The notes below the pieces were generated by a model. It searched no databases. It was not told the DNA's origin and saw only the letters and a program-made list of their open reading frames with translations. The position numbers and the translations under genes are program-made. This document shows, one piece after another, positions 1 to 12,751 of a stretch of DNA of 64,000 nucleotides. The stretch comes from Alentia gelatinosa (lineage: Eukaryota; Annelida; Polychaeta; Phyllodocida; Polynoidae): contig OX465584.1 of the NCBI GenBank assembly GCA_950022655.1, positions 31,190,988 to 31,254,987 on the forward strand. Reading direction: 5' to 3'. How positions within the stretch are numbered: the first letter of the stretch is position 1; each line of letters opens with the position of its first letter.

Positions 1-2247
1 ATACAGATGTGCAAGTACGACAGATAATTTGTTCAATCAGGTATTGTCACATGAGGCGTCAGGCGTCCATTTTGTTTATGCTCTGTGTAATTGGTACGTG
101 TGGCACAACTGTCTTCTAACAGGTACTTCAAAGTGTCACCTACCCCTCACATCAACGTCTTCCACCACTGTAGTTATCGGCAGTGGTAGTGATTTAGTCA
201 ACCTGAATTTTCTCCATCAGTAACTTGATCGTCAGATGCTGGTGATTAATCCCTCAAAATGACCTCATTATAACGGCTTCCGAACGTGTTCAACCTTGCT
301 ATAATGGGGCTCACCTTAATGGAAGAATCGTTTGCAGAATTTGGTAACTTAGATCATATGTTGTGACAATTATGTGCCATAAAGAATTGTGCTTTGTGTA
401 TATCAATAACTCAAAGGCTACCAGTAAAGCAAGATCTCCATCCACGTTTCGCGTGATCGGGCAGGCAGGCAATTTCGCCCACGAGTACCAGCAGCAGAAA
501 GCAGAATGTCGTCTGCCGTGTACGTGACAACACCTGTCTCCCCTTCAATAATAGAATGTGTTATGAAGTATAGATTTCATGTTTCAATGTAACAAACTAT
601 GTTGTCCCTTTGATTTACATTTATCCCAATGGACCGGGTTTAGCTTTTACACTTGACACAGAGACCCTTAATAGTTTATCAAATTTCCACATAGTGTATT
701 TGATCATAGACACTGCAACCATAACTTTTTATGTGATGTCTTCAAGTATCTGAAATTAAAGGTTGCTATTTTGATGGCTCAGACCAGCACCTAGGCCTAT
801 TATTTACTCTGAAACCTTATTGGAGGTATGGCCTGAGGGTATCGAAAAGGAAACACATTGGATGAGCTTCTGTATTATCCAATGGTATGAAAAACCAACA
901 AGCAGAAAAAAAATGCTCTGTTGATAGACAAATTATCATAGATCTGTTTAGACTAAAAATGTAAAAGAGGTCTTAGATGACCATAATCTATAAAGACAGA
1001 TTTTGTGATAGATCTAAAATATTTAAAGAGTATCCTTTATTCAAACCACATTGATAACTTCATATGAAGAAAATTATCACGAGTCTAAATGTCTAGAACA
1101 TGAGGCGATGTGCAAGGGACTGTTATTGGATTGTAGATACAAAATATGTAGATTTGTTTATATCAAAACAGCAGCGAAGATACATTTAGATGTCTTCAGT
1201 TAAAACCAAAACAAATCACAAGAAAATATGAATTTCCAAGGGAGAGGATTGCATACGATTAAAGTACAACGGCAAAACGTTTGTTCTTTCCTTACAAGCA
1301 AGGAACAGCTACCCTTTACGCTAGACTTAATTAATGAGCTTATGATTCGTCCCAATCCAAGGTAACAGCATTAGTAGTATACACGTGACTATGTGACAAC
1401 CAGTTTACCTCTGAAGCTTGTAACTTGGTGTCAGATCTGCCAAGACGACATCTCCGTGGCACCGACCTTATCTAGTGCCGTTTCGAGCAGCCATTCTGGA
1501 GGGCGAAGTTAGGATTCATATTTGTGGCCAGTCAAAGACTATTTCCTTATGGAGGCTCATTTACATCCTTTCATCCGTTTTTGGTTACGTTTGAACAAAT
1601 AGAGCAAAGTTGTGGTCAGTGTTATTTTTGTGTAATTAGGCTCATCAGTCTCATGTGGTGCATGTTCAAACGACTTCCTCTTTGTAAGATAATAGCTTCG
1701 CATTCAAAAGTAGAACCTGTATTACTTGTAGAACAAATTGTGTAGTAATTCTTTGTTTGATTTATACCGGCGTGTCGCTATTTTCGAAACCAGTATTTGG
1801 TAGGCATATAGAAAGGTAACTACATCACAAGGAATGCAAACTGGTCTGGCAATGTTATGTCCTGCCTAGAACACACTAATTGGAGAGCACTAATGACTGG
1901 CCGGCGTCCGGTATTCTAGGTCTCTCAGATCCATATGTATGGACTATCAATAATGCAGATGACGTCATGATGGCCATTAATTCGGTGTCTCTGTTGCTTG
2001 TAGGACAGCACTGGTTGCTGGGGAATCAGCTCCTTAATCTACGCATCATTCGGGAACCATCCATTGTTAATGAAGTATCCACGTGACTGTGAGAGCACTA
2101 AGAGTCTCTATCTTACCACTGCCGAATCACTACGAGTTAATATGTTGTTTATGCTTTCCGGGGGGGTGTAGATGTCGGCTGTAACTTAGCAGTAGAAAAA
2201 TGTAACCGATAGATTCTATGACATATATACGTTTGAAGATAACGGCA
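1..2247. other. Gene-free AT-rich stretch
   Basis: No open frame here is long or protein-like enough to call, and no repeat structure stands out. A palindromic CRE-like TGACGTCA lies near 1960 (within the run gatgacgtcatgatgg). Otherwise I see nothing in it. Confidence 0.6.
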
Positions 2248-2430
2248 CTAAATCACCCACCCCATCCAGACTGCACGAGGAGGCTGTAGATATGTCGTAC
2301 CAATGACCCTGAGTGAGAATTGTGACCCTCCACTCTCAGATGCCCAATGAAGACCCTCATCACTTAAATATATGTATTGTCCCGCTGTATCTTGGCTGTA
2401 TATTCTAATCCCCTGGTGTATTATTGTCAT
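2248..2430 (-). CDS. Possible exon fragment, beta-trefoil-like residues (weak)
   Basis: A 60-codon minus-strand frame opens with an ATG at 2430. Its middle reads IRIYSQDTAGQYIYLSDEG and then LHWASESGGSQFSLRVIG. The spacing of Tyr-Ser, Gly-Tyr-Ile, Asp-Glu-Gly and Phe-Ser-Leu resembles one repeat of a beta-trefoil domain (FGF- or fascin-type), but no signature residue settles it. A possible acceptor (ending caccag, just after the ATG) and weak donors (GTACGA, GTGGGT) exist. No neighbouring exon was found. It may be chance. Confidence 0.17.
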   Translation of the reverse strand: MTIIHQGIRIYSQDTAGQYIYLSDEGLHWASESGGSQFSLRVIGTTYLQPPRAVWMGWVI

Positions 2431-4548
2431 AAACTTAGCCCACGAGCCTCACAATCCAGTCAAATGCTTTCTGGGGTAATCGACATGATCCCTCTTTCAA
2501 ACAACTTCGATATCTTCATAATTCAAGTTCTTATATAGCAAAGCTATGTGGAATAATTTGATTAACCCTTTGATCAACAAGACAATGGTTTGGAAACAGA
2601 TGTCATAATGGCACAGGCCCTAACAGCTAGACCGCCATTATCTCTTCGGCAACAGATATTGTGGACCTTTATTTAGTGTTTGTAAATATTCACAATAGAT
2701 AGAGTATCGCAATGAGGCATTAATAAGGTTTCTTAAAAATCTGCGCTATTGGAATACGGCTTTGAAGCTAATATTTGCTTATTTTGCTGTCACAAAGGCT
2801 TACCCCCATATCATCAGTCATTGGTGTCCTGTATAGTTGCCTCGATGGTATTATTTACAAAATGGAGACACGATTCAGTGGCCCCATTCCCTCTTTTCTT
2901 GATTCCGATGAACAACATCAATATGTGTTGTCAAAACGAGGGGAATCTCATGGAGATGAACTATTTACAGAATCAGAAGATAAAAATAACGTCCTTAACT
3001 ATAATTGTCAAGATAATGAATCGCCTTAAGGCAGTGAGCTTCGTACCAGAGTAGGTTGATTTTGGCCCGAGCAGTAAATGGGTTTCCTGCAGTGAGTTGA
3101 ATGAGAAAATTACAACTTGGTTCCTGATTTTTATCTCTCCAACATTCTCGATAGAATTCAAGGTTAACAATATTCTGTATGAATAATTCAGTGACAATAA
3201 CTAGTGTTTCACGTGTCTCTGGTGTGATAATGGGGCACCAGGTAATGGCTTCCCTGTGCTGGCTGATGCCTCATTTCACTGATTGTCTAGGACACATGCA
3301 AACTGATTGTAATGGGACAATTGTTCTCCATACCTCCCTCCTTCCCTGTTTGCTTAACTGTCAGACTCTGACAGTGTTTTCTACGAAAGCTTTAATAGTA
3401 GAATATATTTTATTATGCATCTACAAGAAGTTTAATTGTATTACCATTTTTAGACCTTACTTGGACATATGCAAATCAAATCAATGATACCCAATTCGTC
3501 TGTAGTCATGGACAACAAAGTAAACTATATAGCAATATGTTCACTTAAAAATCCGATGTATTCTTTCTCTAATAAAAAAAACTACACATGTGCAGATGAA
3601 GCTTGTGCTGGCAATGCCACCATCTACCCACGGTATAAAGTGATACATCCTGTTCCCTGCTAATTTGCTACTGGAACTCTAGAGAATTTACCACGAGTCA
3701 TAACGTTGTCACTTTATTCTAGAAGCTCACCCTTGGGTAATCAGGAGAGGAATCTTCTACTGTCAGTGTAGACTGCAGACACTTCCAGCGGGAGAAGCTC
3801 CCCTTCTTTATATGAATGTTTCATAGACAGTGCTTCCCGGGTAATTTCGTCTTGTCATTACTTCGTCAGGAGGACTGCCATTTATACAGACAGGATAGTC
3901 ATTACTTCTTTGAAAATGGTATTTATGAGTCTTTCGCAAGGGCTCAGAGCGGTGCTTTCCTACCCGGGTAATATTTGTAGCTGACAATGTTGTTTATCGT
4001 AGTTTGCAACACACTATGGGCAGAAGTTCAACCTTAAATAATATATCTTAAAGCCTTGAGTGCCAAGAGAAATTAACTTCGTTGTAAGCGTGGTTATTCC
4101 TCTCTGGACAAATGGTCTTACCCGGGACGGTTGACTTTTGACCTCCAGTGAGCAGTTCAAAACCATTCATCCATTTTGTACCGCGACTTTCCAAGAGGTC
4201 AAGGTATAGTGGATTGCCTCTCTGTTTCTCAGATTGCCTATCTAGCCTGAAGCCAGCTTTTAGAGTCATTCCCTGTTAACTGTATCCATGGTTTGAATGG
4301 AGATTGCGTCCGCGTTAACTGATTGGAGGCATCTGGGTGGAATTTTCTTTTGCAGCAGCTCAAGGGTTGTCTTCCGTATTTTGTCTTCTGAGGATCAGAT
4401 GATTTTGGAATGGGTTGTTGTGATTGATAGCCAAGTAGAGACCTTGAACTGAAGAAGCAGCTAATTGTCGTCAGGGGCTTAAGTTTAGTGAAACAACTTT
4501 AAATTCAAGATCCCCCTTTTTGAATGTAGTATAAGAATTATGTATAAA
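2431..4548. other. Gene-free stretch
   Basis: Several overlapping open frames of about 60-100 codons occur on both strands (for example 2749-3054 and 3179-3487), but they show no family motif, no splice logic and no codon preference. I see no clear repeats. Confidence 0.5.
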
Positions 4549-4575
4549 CATATATATATATATATCATATATATG

Positions 4576-4639
<64 letters not shown>

Positions 4640-4656
4640 TTATATATATATTTATA
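4549..4656. repeat. (AT)n microsatellite with internal T run
   Basis: Almost pure alternating AT for about 105 bp, interrupted by short shifts and by a run of ten or so T near 4631-4640. Simple-sequence DNA of this kind is length-variable and hard to assemble. Any frame read through it (Tyr-Ile repeats) is an artefact. Confidence 0.95.
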
Positions 4657-6074
4657 CATGTACATATAATACCTACATGAAGAGACACTATAATACGCAG
4701 TTCCTCCAACTGTAAGGGCGTGATAAAGGCGCAAACATGGCAGCACATAGTAGAGGTGCATTGTAGAGGTGGGCAGCTGGAGTGTAACGCTGAAATGGCC
4801 CACTAAGCTTTACGTCAATACTTATATCTCTGCGGACAGGCCCGCTTATTCAGTGGCCATATCGACTTATTAGGTCCCTCTCCCGATGGGCTTCCCTGGA
4901 CTATCCGAAGGATGAGGGTAGGCCAGTGTTTTGGCAAGTGGAGCAAATACGGGCTATGTAGATGGAGTTGGTAATATGTTTTTCCAGTGACTTTAGTTAT
5001 TGTGAACAATGTATGATTTATCTATTCTTGCATGTTAATTACAAACTCACAAAACTCTCCCTGTATACTTATTCAGATCAAATATGGGCTTATCTAACTT
5101 TACAAAGTATATATTATGTATAAGGCTTGCGTAATTTAACTGAATTTAACTTACATATCAATATCTGGTAGGGATTAGTTTAGCTTGCAACATAAATATT
5201 TGTTCTTTATCGGACGTCACTGTTGTTAGAAGTTTTATTTTGTTTTAATCAACTATTGTTTCGGTCCAGTTGTATACCTATATAAGAATAAAACATTAAT
5301 TATGGAATATACATATACATTGTATACACTGTATCCCTACATGTCTATGTATATATGCATTCATCCAGTATTCACATACAAACTTTCATATGTATATAAT
5401 GCAATCTCACATATACACTTTTCACCCCGTTGCCTTCGCTTCGGCTTCCTTTCCATACTACTGTTAATCATATATGTGCTGTAATCTACCAATGTCCCTG
5501 GAAAATCTTGGTTGCCCATTCATCCATAGTCCTGGACCACTCCCCACCGCCCCGGCTCACTTCGCTCTCCTGCCTACTCACCCACACTCCACAAAATCCT
5601 GTTTATCTTGAAGAGCAGCCCAGGCCCCTCAGCACCACCAAGCGCCTATATCTGGGGAATTGCGAGACTTCCCTAAATAGACTAGACATCCCCGCTATAC
5701 TGTTCATCCCTTTACCTTTTATTGTTAGTGTCACTACATGATATTCATTTACATTGTCTTATCCTTAGAATACAAAATATACAACAGGAAAATACTGGTG
5801 TGGCAGTTCATTATTTATACATGTACATCATCATATGATAGATACAACTAGAACGACAGAATTTTTGTTTCAGATGGCATTGTGTACATGAATAAAGTTG
5901 TCCTGTGATGTAATACGAGTGAACTGACCACTAACCTCAAAAATGACCAGTTCGTTTCTATCCCAACCTCAAATGAATAGACTAACTAAAAGTAGCATAC
6001 AATTCAGTTGGTATGGTAGGCTGCTGTACAGACAGGCACCTCGGTGGGCACCTTGACTCGGTTCTAGATCTAAA
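4657..6074. other. Gene-free stretch
   Basis: Mixed AT-rich sequence followed by a pyrimidine-rich, C-rich patch around 5430-5710. No exon, RNA gene or repeat boundary can be supported. Confidence 0.5.
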
Positions 6075-6665
6075 GCGAGATTCACACATAGAGACTAATG
6101 TACCTGAGACACACCTTTCACCTAGTCTCAGACAACACTCCTTTGGTACAAAATTCCCATGGCAAGGTGCTTTTACCAGACTCAAGGAAAATGGCAAATT
6201 TGATCCACATGGACGGACATAACTGGTGAATAGTCTCAGACATAGACACAGTAAACATTCACCCCGAGACTCAAGTACCCCTGAGGTGAATGGTGTGCAA
6301 AACACGTGATCATGTTTGCTGGCCTCCTATTGGCTAGGTTGGGTACTTAGTCGGCGACTCAGCAGTGGGTCTATTTGTCTCACAAAATGCCATCATAGAT
6401 TTCAAGCATGTTTAAAATCAAAATCTCATAGGATTCTGTACCTCGTTAAATGGAATTCACACGGTGGGATTCATGTACCTCACAGATTTCAAAATCTCAT
6501 GCGATTCCATTCCTTTTTAAGGGGAAACGTCTTTAACAATTACAAGGGGGAAAACATGTCTCTGGGAAATGAAACCATATAATTTAGACATTGTTTTCGA
6601 GTAGAGAATCTCAGCAGGATTTGTCTCAGACAAACACCCTGTTAGGTACAGGAATCCGGTTCGTA
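6075..6665 (+). mobile_element. Non-autonomous inverted-repeat element, family A, copy 1
   Basis: This segment aligns along most of its length with 24144-24680 in the same orientation. Shared blocks include actaatgtacctgag, ctcctattggctagg, and the end block caggatttgtctcagacaaa. The start (gagattcacac) matches the terminal repeat of copy 2, while the right end is diverged. Near 6450-6520 it carries about 75 bp absent from copy 2, which includes another inverted copy of the terminus (ggaattcacacggtggg), so it is internally rearranged. It has no coding capacity, as expected of a MITE-like element. It ends about 30 bp before a LINE remnant. Confidence 0.75.
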
Positions 6666-6694
6666 CAGAATGAGGCTTTTCATCTTTGTTTGTT

Positions 6695-6925
6695 GATGCT
6701 GCCCGTCTGGTCGACTTACTCTCTATGCGTCCTATAATGGAGTATGCCTCTATGGAGGACGGGGCCAATGTTTTTGAACTAGAAAAACTGCAACGCGTGC
6801 AAAACCGGGGGTGTTGCATTGTCAGGAGGTGAAGCGTTACGAACTCTAGCATGGTTCGTTTGCATACGTTGTGAACTGAAATCACGTAAACGGCTGAAGG
6901 AGCCCAATAACATTGGTATAGAATG
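6695..6925 (+). mobile_element. LINE reverse-transcriptase C-terminal remnant (CR1/Jockey/RTE-like)
   Basis: The frame from 6695 reads DAARLVDLLSMRPIMEYAS and then ELEKLQRVQNRGCCIVRR before a TGA at 6830. This matches the arrangement seen just after the RT palm in many non-LTR retrotransposons (AY..LVRP.LEYAS...LEKVQRRAARFV). After a frameshift the similarity continues with ALRTLAWF and CELKSRKRLK, matching the usual L..LGW..L..RR...RL. It is truncated at both ends, frameshifted and dead. The exact clade cannot be told from this piece. Confidence 0.72.
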
Positions 6926-8269
6926 CAGGGGAAAAGCAGTTATTCGAAAGTGTGACTATTCGAAAGTGTGACTAGAGGAAGAGTTACTGAACAAAAAATG
7001 TACAAGAGATCCCCTGAATGCAGAGGAGTGTGGAACATGTTTATCATGAAGGCAGCAAATGCCCAAGTCAGTCTTTAAGTCAGTACACCCATAGCTTTAA
7101 TGACCCATAGCTGTGCCATACCCTAGGACTGCAAGGCCTGTTAATCAACACGAGCTGGAAAGCTCTCGATACTGTAATTATATAGAACCAGATATAGTTA
7201 ATCCTGACCGCTTATCCATGATCCATGTCGACTGGTCTTTTTTGAATTGCTATCTCGTTCTATCTATACTTCTTTTGCGTTCAGGATAAGTTTTACTACA
7301 TACAAAGTTCGCTATTTTGATACGGCGATATTCCTCTTTGAAATCACATAGAAACAACATAATGGACAAGTTACATAGACAGTACAAGACAGGATATAGT
7401 ATGTACAGAAGATCTACCAATCCATCATCTGTGGATCTGATAATACTCCTGACAAGCGTAATACTTACGCTTGTCATAATAATTGTTTGGGCAATAGAAT
7501 ACGAACATACCCTTCAGTATGGAGACTCAGTAGTCGGTGGATAATAGATCCCTTGTCAATACAACAAACTGGTCGAATCTAGCTTTTAACCAGTGTTACT
7601 TTTGACACAGGAACATATATTTTGCCGGAGGACCTCTTCATTTTGTTTTCAAAATGGCCGTTACTTCGCTCCCGCAACATATCTGCAATGCCCAATGCAA
7701 CAAAAAAAAGTCTAAAGGGCTCCCCTAACCACGTTCCAAATCTCATGCTTGTTTCATTAAATTCTCAATACTGCTAAAACTTAAGCTATATCTGCTCCAC
7801 TATCATCTGTTTTCTGGACCTTGATGATATTGTGATTATCCAACTGGGGATACAAATTTAAATTGTTGGCCATCTTGTCATCAAAACAGCACATCATATG
7901 CTGATTATCATGTGATGTATCTATCATTCAACTGGTTACCAAAGAAAGAGGATGAAGATCCCAAATGCCACCAATAGTCGCTGCGTACACCGGCTATATA
8001 GTAGCAGCTTTGTCACATCTGAATCTACAGGACAACTGCTTAATATTCAACCATCGTGATTATTCTACTTTACCTAAGATGATTGTTGAACTGGGCAGCA
8101 AGCAAGCTGTAGACGATCTACCAAGCAGCTAAGCCTAAAATACATACAAACGCCCACGTACGTTCCATTTCTGACTGAACCTCGGAATGAATGTTACATA
8201 AGCGTGTAGATATCAGGCTTTTGATTGTGGTGAGTGAGCTTAGTGTCGTGGGCCACGATGTGCATTAAG
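6926..8269. other. Gene-free stretch with one small membrane-type frame
   Basis: A 60-codon frame starts at an ATG at 7362 and ends at 7544. It includes a hydrophobic run (VDLIILLTSVILTLVIIIVW) that would span a membrane. There is no conservation evidence, and the minus strand is also open there, so I do not call it a gene. A perfect 11-bp hairpin with a 3-nt loop lies at 7451-7475. Confidence 0.4.
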
Positions 8270-8345
8270 CGACATTCACAGGTACTAATGTACAAGTGAC
8301 TGGTGTACTTCACACCTTTTCATCAGTCACAAACACTCTTTCCAC
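8270..8345 (+). mobile_element. Family A element, 5' fragment (copy 3)
   Basis: About 75 bp resemble the left end of the 24.1-kb element: a cattcacaggtactaatgtac block, then gactggtgtacttcacacc and ttttcatcagtcacaaac. Only the left terminus remains. Confidence 0.6.
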
Positions 8346-11249
8346 ATTTCAAAGACCAGTTCAAAGTTCAAGATATCACAGAAAGATTATGGGCTCTCGG
8401 CCAATTTCATTCTGCTATTGATTAGATATAAACGGAGACATTTGATCAGTGAGCCAAAACGTCGTCAGGTGGTGCCCTAATGCTGGTGATAGAAGTCGCC
8501 CTGAAATAGTTATCCCTTATTCCACCCTGACGATCATCTGCCTAGAATTGGTAAATCGTAACCGAAACCGTCTGGTGGAAATACTACTTCGAGAGAGATT
8601 GGTTTGTTACAGCGGAAAGAATGTTCGCAAAGTTGGTAAAGTTGGGAGAAGTGGATTTTCTTTTGAATCAAATAAATTCAAAACGGCGTCAACTTTCGCT
8701 GTCGTATTTCTCATGCGATACCCGAGAGCTTTATCCCCGCAATTGAATGATTTGTCCGTACTTTTCCCCGCTGGATTGTCAGTGATGATTTCAATGAGTT
8801 CAGAGTATCTATTAAACCATAAAGTTGTCTGTACTAATATAGTCGAATAGCAACTCCGACAGTCATTCGGTGGCGACAATATAAGTACAAAAGGTTCCAT
8901 ATTAAAACACATATCTGCTTTTTTACTTTCTTTTGAATGTGACTCTCTTCCTGAAGCAAACCTGTTCCGCCTCTTCTTCCTATGGGAGGTCTTTAATTCC
9001 TTTTAAGCATAGTTAGAGTCAGTGTTCTATTCCCTTTAGATTTAATGATTGCATAGAACCCTTGGCCTAGCCTACCGGAAACCTCTCTTATAGGCTTCTA
9101 TTGGGAAATACACATTTGCCACTTTCAAGATATCAACGGGAAATTTACAGTATTATAGCAATTCCAATCGCAACACGTCAATAAAATTTGAATTGGTTTT
9201 CAACATAAAGTTTAGAAAATGGATGGATCTACCATACTCAGTACACAACTATGATTACTATCAAGAGATGTCACGAGTTTGACTATGAGTTTATTTGTGT
9301 CACACATTTTGCTGGCTCCACAAACTCACGAGTCGAAGACGAGTGAGATTACGGAGCGAACATAATGGGCGATATACTAAAGATAGTGCTGAAAGCTTGA
9401 ATCCCAGCACTAGGGCCCAAAATAAAAGACAGATAAGGTTAAAAAGACAAAAGACCAGTTTTTACAAGAAGAAAATAAATTGGAATTTATACTTCGAGAT
9501 CAAAGTGGTTATGTGTATTTTACCTCCATCTTTTATCCAGCAATTGTGTGTGACCAAGTTTCCGGTTGAGGTTAACTTCAACCCGGTTTTCTATTAGAGG
9601 TTCTTTCCCTATTGAGGCTGCACATTGGGTGAGCTGACTGGGGGCATCTTAGAGATTGAAATAGGGATAAAAGGGCTGGAGTTTGGGTCCTCAAATTAGA
9701 TATATCGTATATCTCCCAGGTCCTTCACCAATTACTTCAACGGAAGTAGAGCCTATATATATCATTGTCCTACCATACCTGCATCTTTATTATACCATTC
9801 GTTCATGTATGAACTATCGCTTATACTATTTCTGTTCTTTTCGTTCTTCAGCATCTGGCCTTCCTACTAAATGTGGAAAATTAATACGCGGAATGAGAAG
9901 TTCTTCATTCACCCTTTTTGCTTACGTTGATACATTTTTGGTACTCATATACTTTCTATAAACATCATGATATCATAAATGCTATTACAGAAATGAGAGA
10001 GAGTCCTCATAGGACCACGCTGCATCTATAATGTTGTTGTTCCACACTTCGCTGTTTGCGAGCCGCTGTGGCTGGTGTTATTTATAACAGTATGTATCCT
10101 CTCAGGAATTCATGAGTAGTGAGCTCTCTCATCCGATTTCGTTAAAAGCTCTGCCCTCCCTAACGCAGTGTGAGGGGATATCTGTTTAGACACCCACTGG
10201 GTAAACAGTCACCACTTATATCATGGTGGGCATTGCCAGAGGGCGCCACTGGTCTCCTCCCATACCATCACCAACAACCTGACATCTGCCTGTGACGTCC
10301 TATGGTAATATGGTATTGCGGACATGCCGCAATGCAATTCTGTTATTACAGCGCTTGGCCTATTGTCTTTGTCGACAATGGCGCCTCCTCCTTCGTTATA
10401 AATGCAAACAGTATAAGCACTATTGGGTTTTTTCTACTGTCGGGTATGAATTTATATCGAGTTCTGTCATGTGATATGGATGTCCAATAGTGAGGCAGCA
10501 AGGTGCAAATTAGAATACGCTTAGGAAATAAACATGTTCTGACACTTCAAAATGTTGTATATATGTGTAAGAAGAACTTGTTTTCCATTCTCCTTTATAT
10601 GAAATGGATGAATGTAATCATTCGTCTAATCCTTGCTGATGGAAAATTATTTTAGTTCCTAAAGGCTGATATCCACTTGATTAAATGGTGATTTTTATTC
10701 TCAGTCTTCTCTTTCGTTGGTAAATTACATCTATTTCCGTCCTCTAAATATGTGATTAGGAGGTCAAATGCCGTCGAACAGCCAGCACCCACGAAGGGCG
10801 ATTAATAGGGGAAAGGCAAAGCTGATCGATTCCGACATCTCGGCTATTTGCAGTGGCAGAGGAGTTCTCCGTCGTAGATATTGAATAAGCCCTCTTCTTA
10901 GTCATTTAACTCCAGACATTCAATCAGATCTTCATAGCAATGAACTGCCTACACCGCTAAAAAAAGCAAGGCCATCAAAACTTTGTTTGTGGAGGGCATC
11001 CGCGAACTTTTATTTTACATCGCCAGAGTCTTGTTTCATTGGAGGCGGGCACATCGCTTTCCAGAATACTTCCTTGCCGTTTGTTCCAAAAGTAATTACT
11101 GTTTGTGCTACAAGCTGCTAGTCGAGGTAATAAAAGACATGAAAATGTGAGACCAAAAGTGATGGTAGTAGATCAATAGATTTTAATCAAAAGCTTGTAT
11201 CACACATTCCCGGGGTAAAAACAATAGCAGTCATGATAAAGTCATGATA
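8346..11249. other. Gene-free stretch
   Basis: Both strands are open over 8607-8850 (133 codons plus, 101 codons minus), which is within chance expectation for this much sequence, and neither looks like a known protein. A CTCF-like motif overlaps 10233-10252 (see that entry). I see no RNA gene. Confidence 0.45.
10233..10252. promoter_or_regulatory. CTCF-like motif
   Basis: The sequence gccagagggcgccactgg matches the 3' two thirds of the bilaterian CTCF core (Y-A-G-R-K-G-G-C). It is also partly palindromic, so the complementary strand carries CCAGTGGCGC. Motif only; binding is inferred. Confidence 0.3.
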
Positions 11250-12104
11250 TATGGAAACACATCCAATGGGATAGTAGTAAACACCTTGAAAGAGCTGGAG
11301 TACACCAGGTGAAACACTTGCTTAATGATAATGGACTCATGTTTAATGCTGAAATCGATGATATCTATGGGACTCACCTGACCTTTGTAGACCTATTTTC
11401 AATGAGATCGGTGTTACCTTGGCTAAGATTGATATAGGTAGAGAATACTATCGATTATGCAAAGAGGGAGATTCTTTTCAAATTCCCTGGTTGGTACCCT
11501 GCTGATATTTTGCAATTTAGTAGCAAGAAGATATATGAACTACTAGATGATAGGAAAGTTAAACTTCCAATATCACATTGTCAATGGGAAAAACCCTTCC
11601 CAGAGTCAGTGTATGACTAAAAAGGATGGAGTAAAATATCTTCATTACCATATGTAAGTTTCCAGAGGAACTAAGGTGCAGTCCTTTCATTTTAGAGTCA
11701 GTGATATAACTATTACATATAAAAGATACCTAGAAAGAAGAAAAATTGGGGATTCATCTGAATGTAACTTTTGTGTCAAGGAAGACACAACCCTATACGT
11801 CTTTACAGCATGTTATGCTGTAGGGCAATTTTGAGAATTTCTTAGTCGATGGCTCTACAGTATGTTTAAAGAAGACCTAATGGAAGTCACGCAGAAGGAG
11901 ATAATCTTTAGAAAGCTTGGCCTCAAGCTGAATATTATTGAGATTAAACTTGTATCTATGTGTTTTTACATGTCAAGTTTTTTATCCACAGGCAAAAACT
12001 GTGATCAAGAAAATGATCTGAAAGTACTTAAATCAGATGAGCAAATTTATGTTTCTGGAAGGGCTGGTAGGGGGATTGGGATGAAGAGAACGTTCTTCAA
12101 ATGA
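11250..12104 (+). mobile_element. L1/Tx1-type LINE, ORF2 C-terminal remnant
   Basis: Consecutive translated pieces, broken by frameshifts and stops, match the region downstream of the RT palm in L1/Tx1-type elements. They are GNTSNGIVVNTLKELE, then VKHLLNDNGLMFNAEI, then SSKKIYELLDDRKVKLP with CQWEKPFPESVYD. Next come KVQSFHFRVSDITITYKRYL and a zinc-knuckle-like ECNFCVKEDTTLYVF (C-x2-C, with the usual His replaced by Tyr, then C). The tail from 11862 continues with KEIIFRKLGLKLNIIEIKLV. The 5' part (endonuclease, RT palm) is missing. A decayed fragment with no activity expected. Confidence 0.82.
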
Positions 12105-12751
12105 ATGGTGATAAACTGTCACCTGGATGTTGTCTCACCATATTTTCTATCAGCTCTCTGATGTTTGGCAAATAGAAACAACAAACCAAACAGCTCATGT
12201 TTGTGCCCTGTCAGGTTGCCTTACCATGACCCGTACTGTAACTATAACATGAAACATGTATTTTTCAAAACAAAAGAAATCATAGGAGCTTTAACACAGA
12301 CCACCTGAAAGGCACAATTAGGGCAAATCCTGTATAATTAAGGTATAGCCAAAGTAAAATAACTGTTGTATTATATAAATGGAAATAAATACTTGCTACA
12401 AAAAGGAATATATATATATGAAAATATAACGCTACACACCCACAAATAGGCTGACACACACCCAACGGGGAAAAATGCCTGCATGCGTCGCGTGTGCAAC
12501 ACGGGTGAGAATTGAATTTGTACTGGTCTGCGTGGGACGTGTTTTTAATCTATATAAGAGATATACTGCAAAATAATGTTTTCATTAATTTAATAAAGAT
12601 GACAAGGACTGTGATCCATATTTATTAGACCTTATGCGTAATACCGCACATTATCAATTTGAACGTAAACCATCGTCTTTTTACATTTTCTGTGCCATAA
12701 GCACTACGATGCTCACCGACGCAAAACTACTTCTTCCCCATGTATATGTAA
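12105..12751. other. Gene-free stretch
   Basis: AT-rich flank between the LINE remnant and the inverted-repeat element. No feature recognised. The last three bases (TAA, 12749-12751) are the putative left target-site duplication of the next element. Confidence 0.5.

Noticed and set aside
6517..6885. 122-codon minus-strand frame
   Set aside because: It is antisense to the family A element and the LINE remnant.
8449..8912. Overlapping 133- and 101-codon frames on opposite strands
   Set aside because: Length is within chance for 64 kb in six frames; no motif, signal or splice support.
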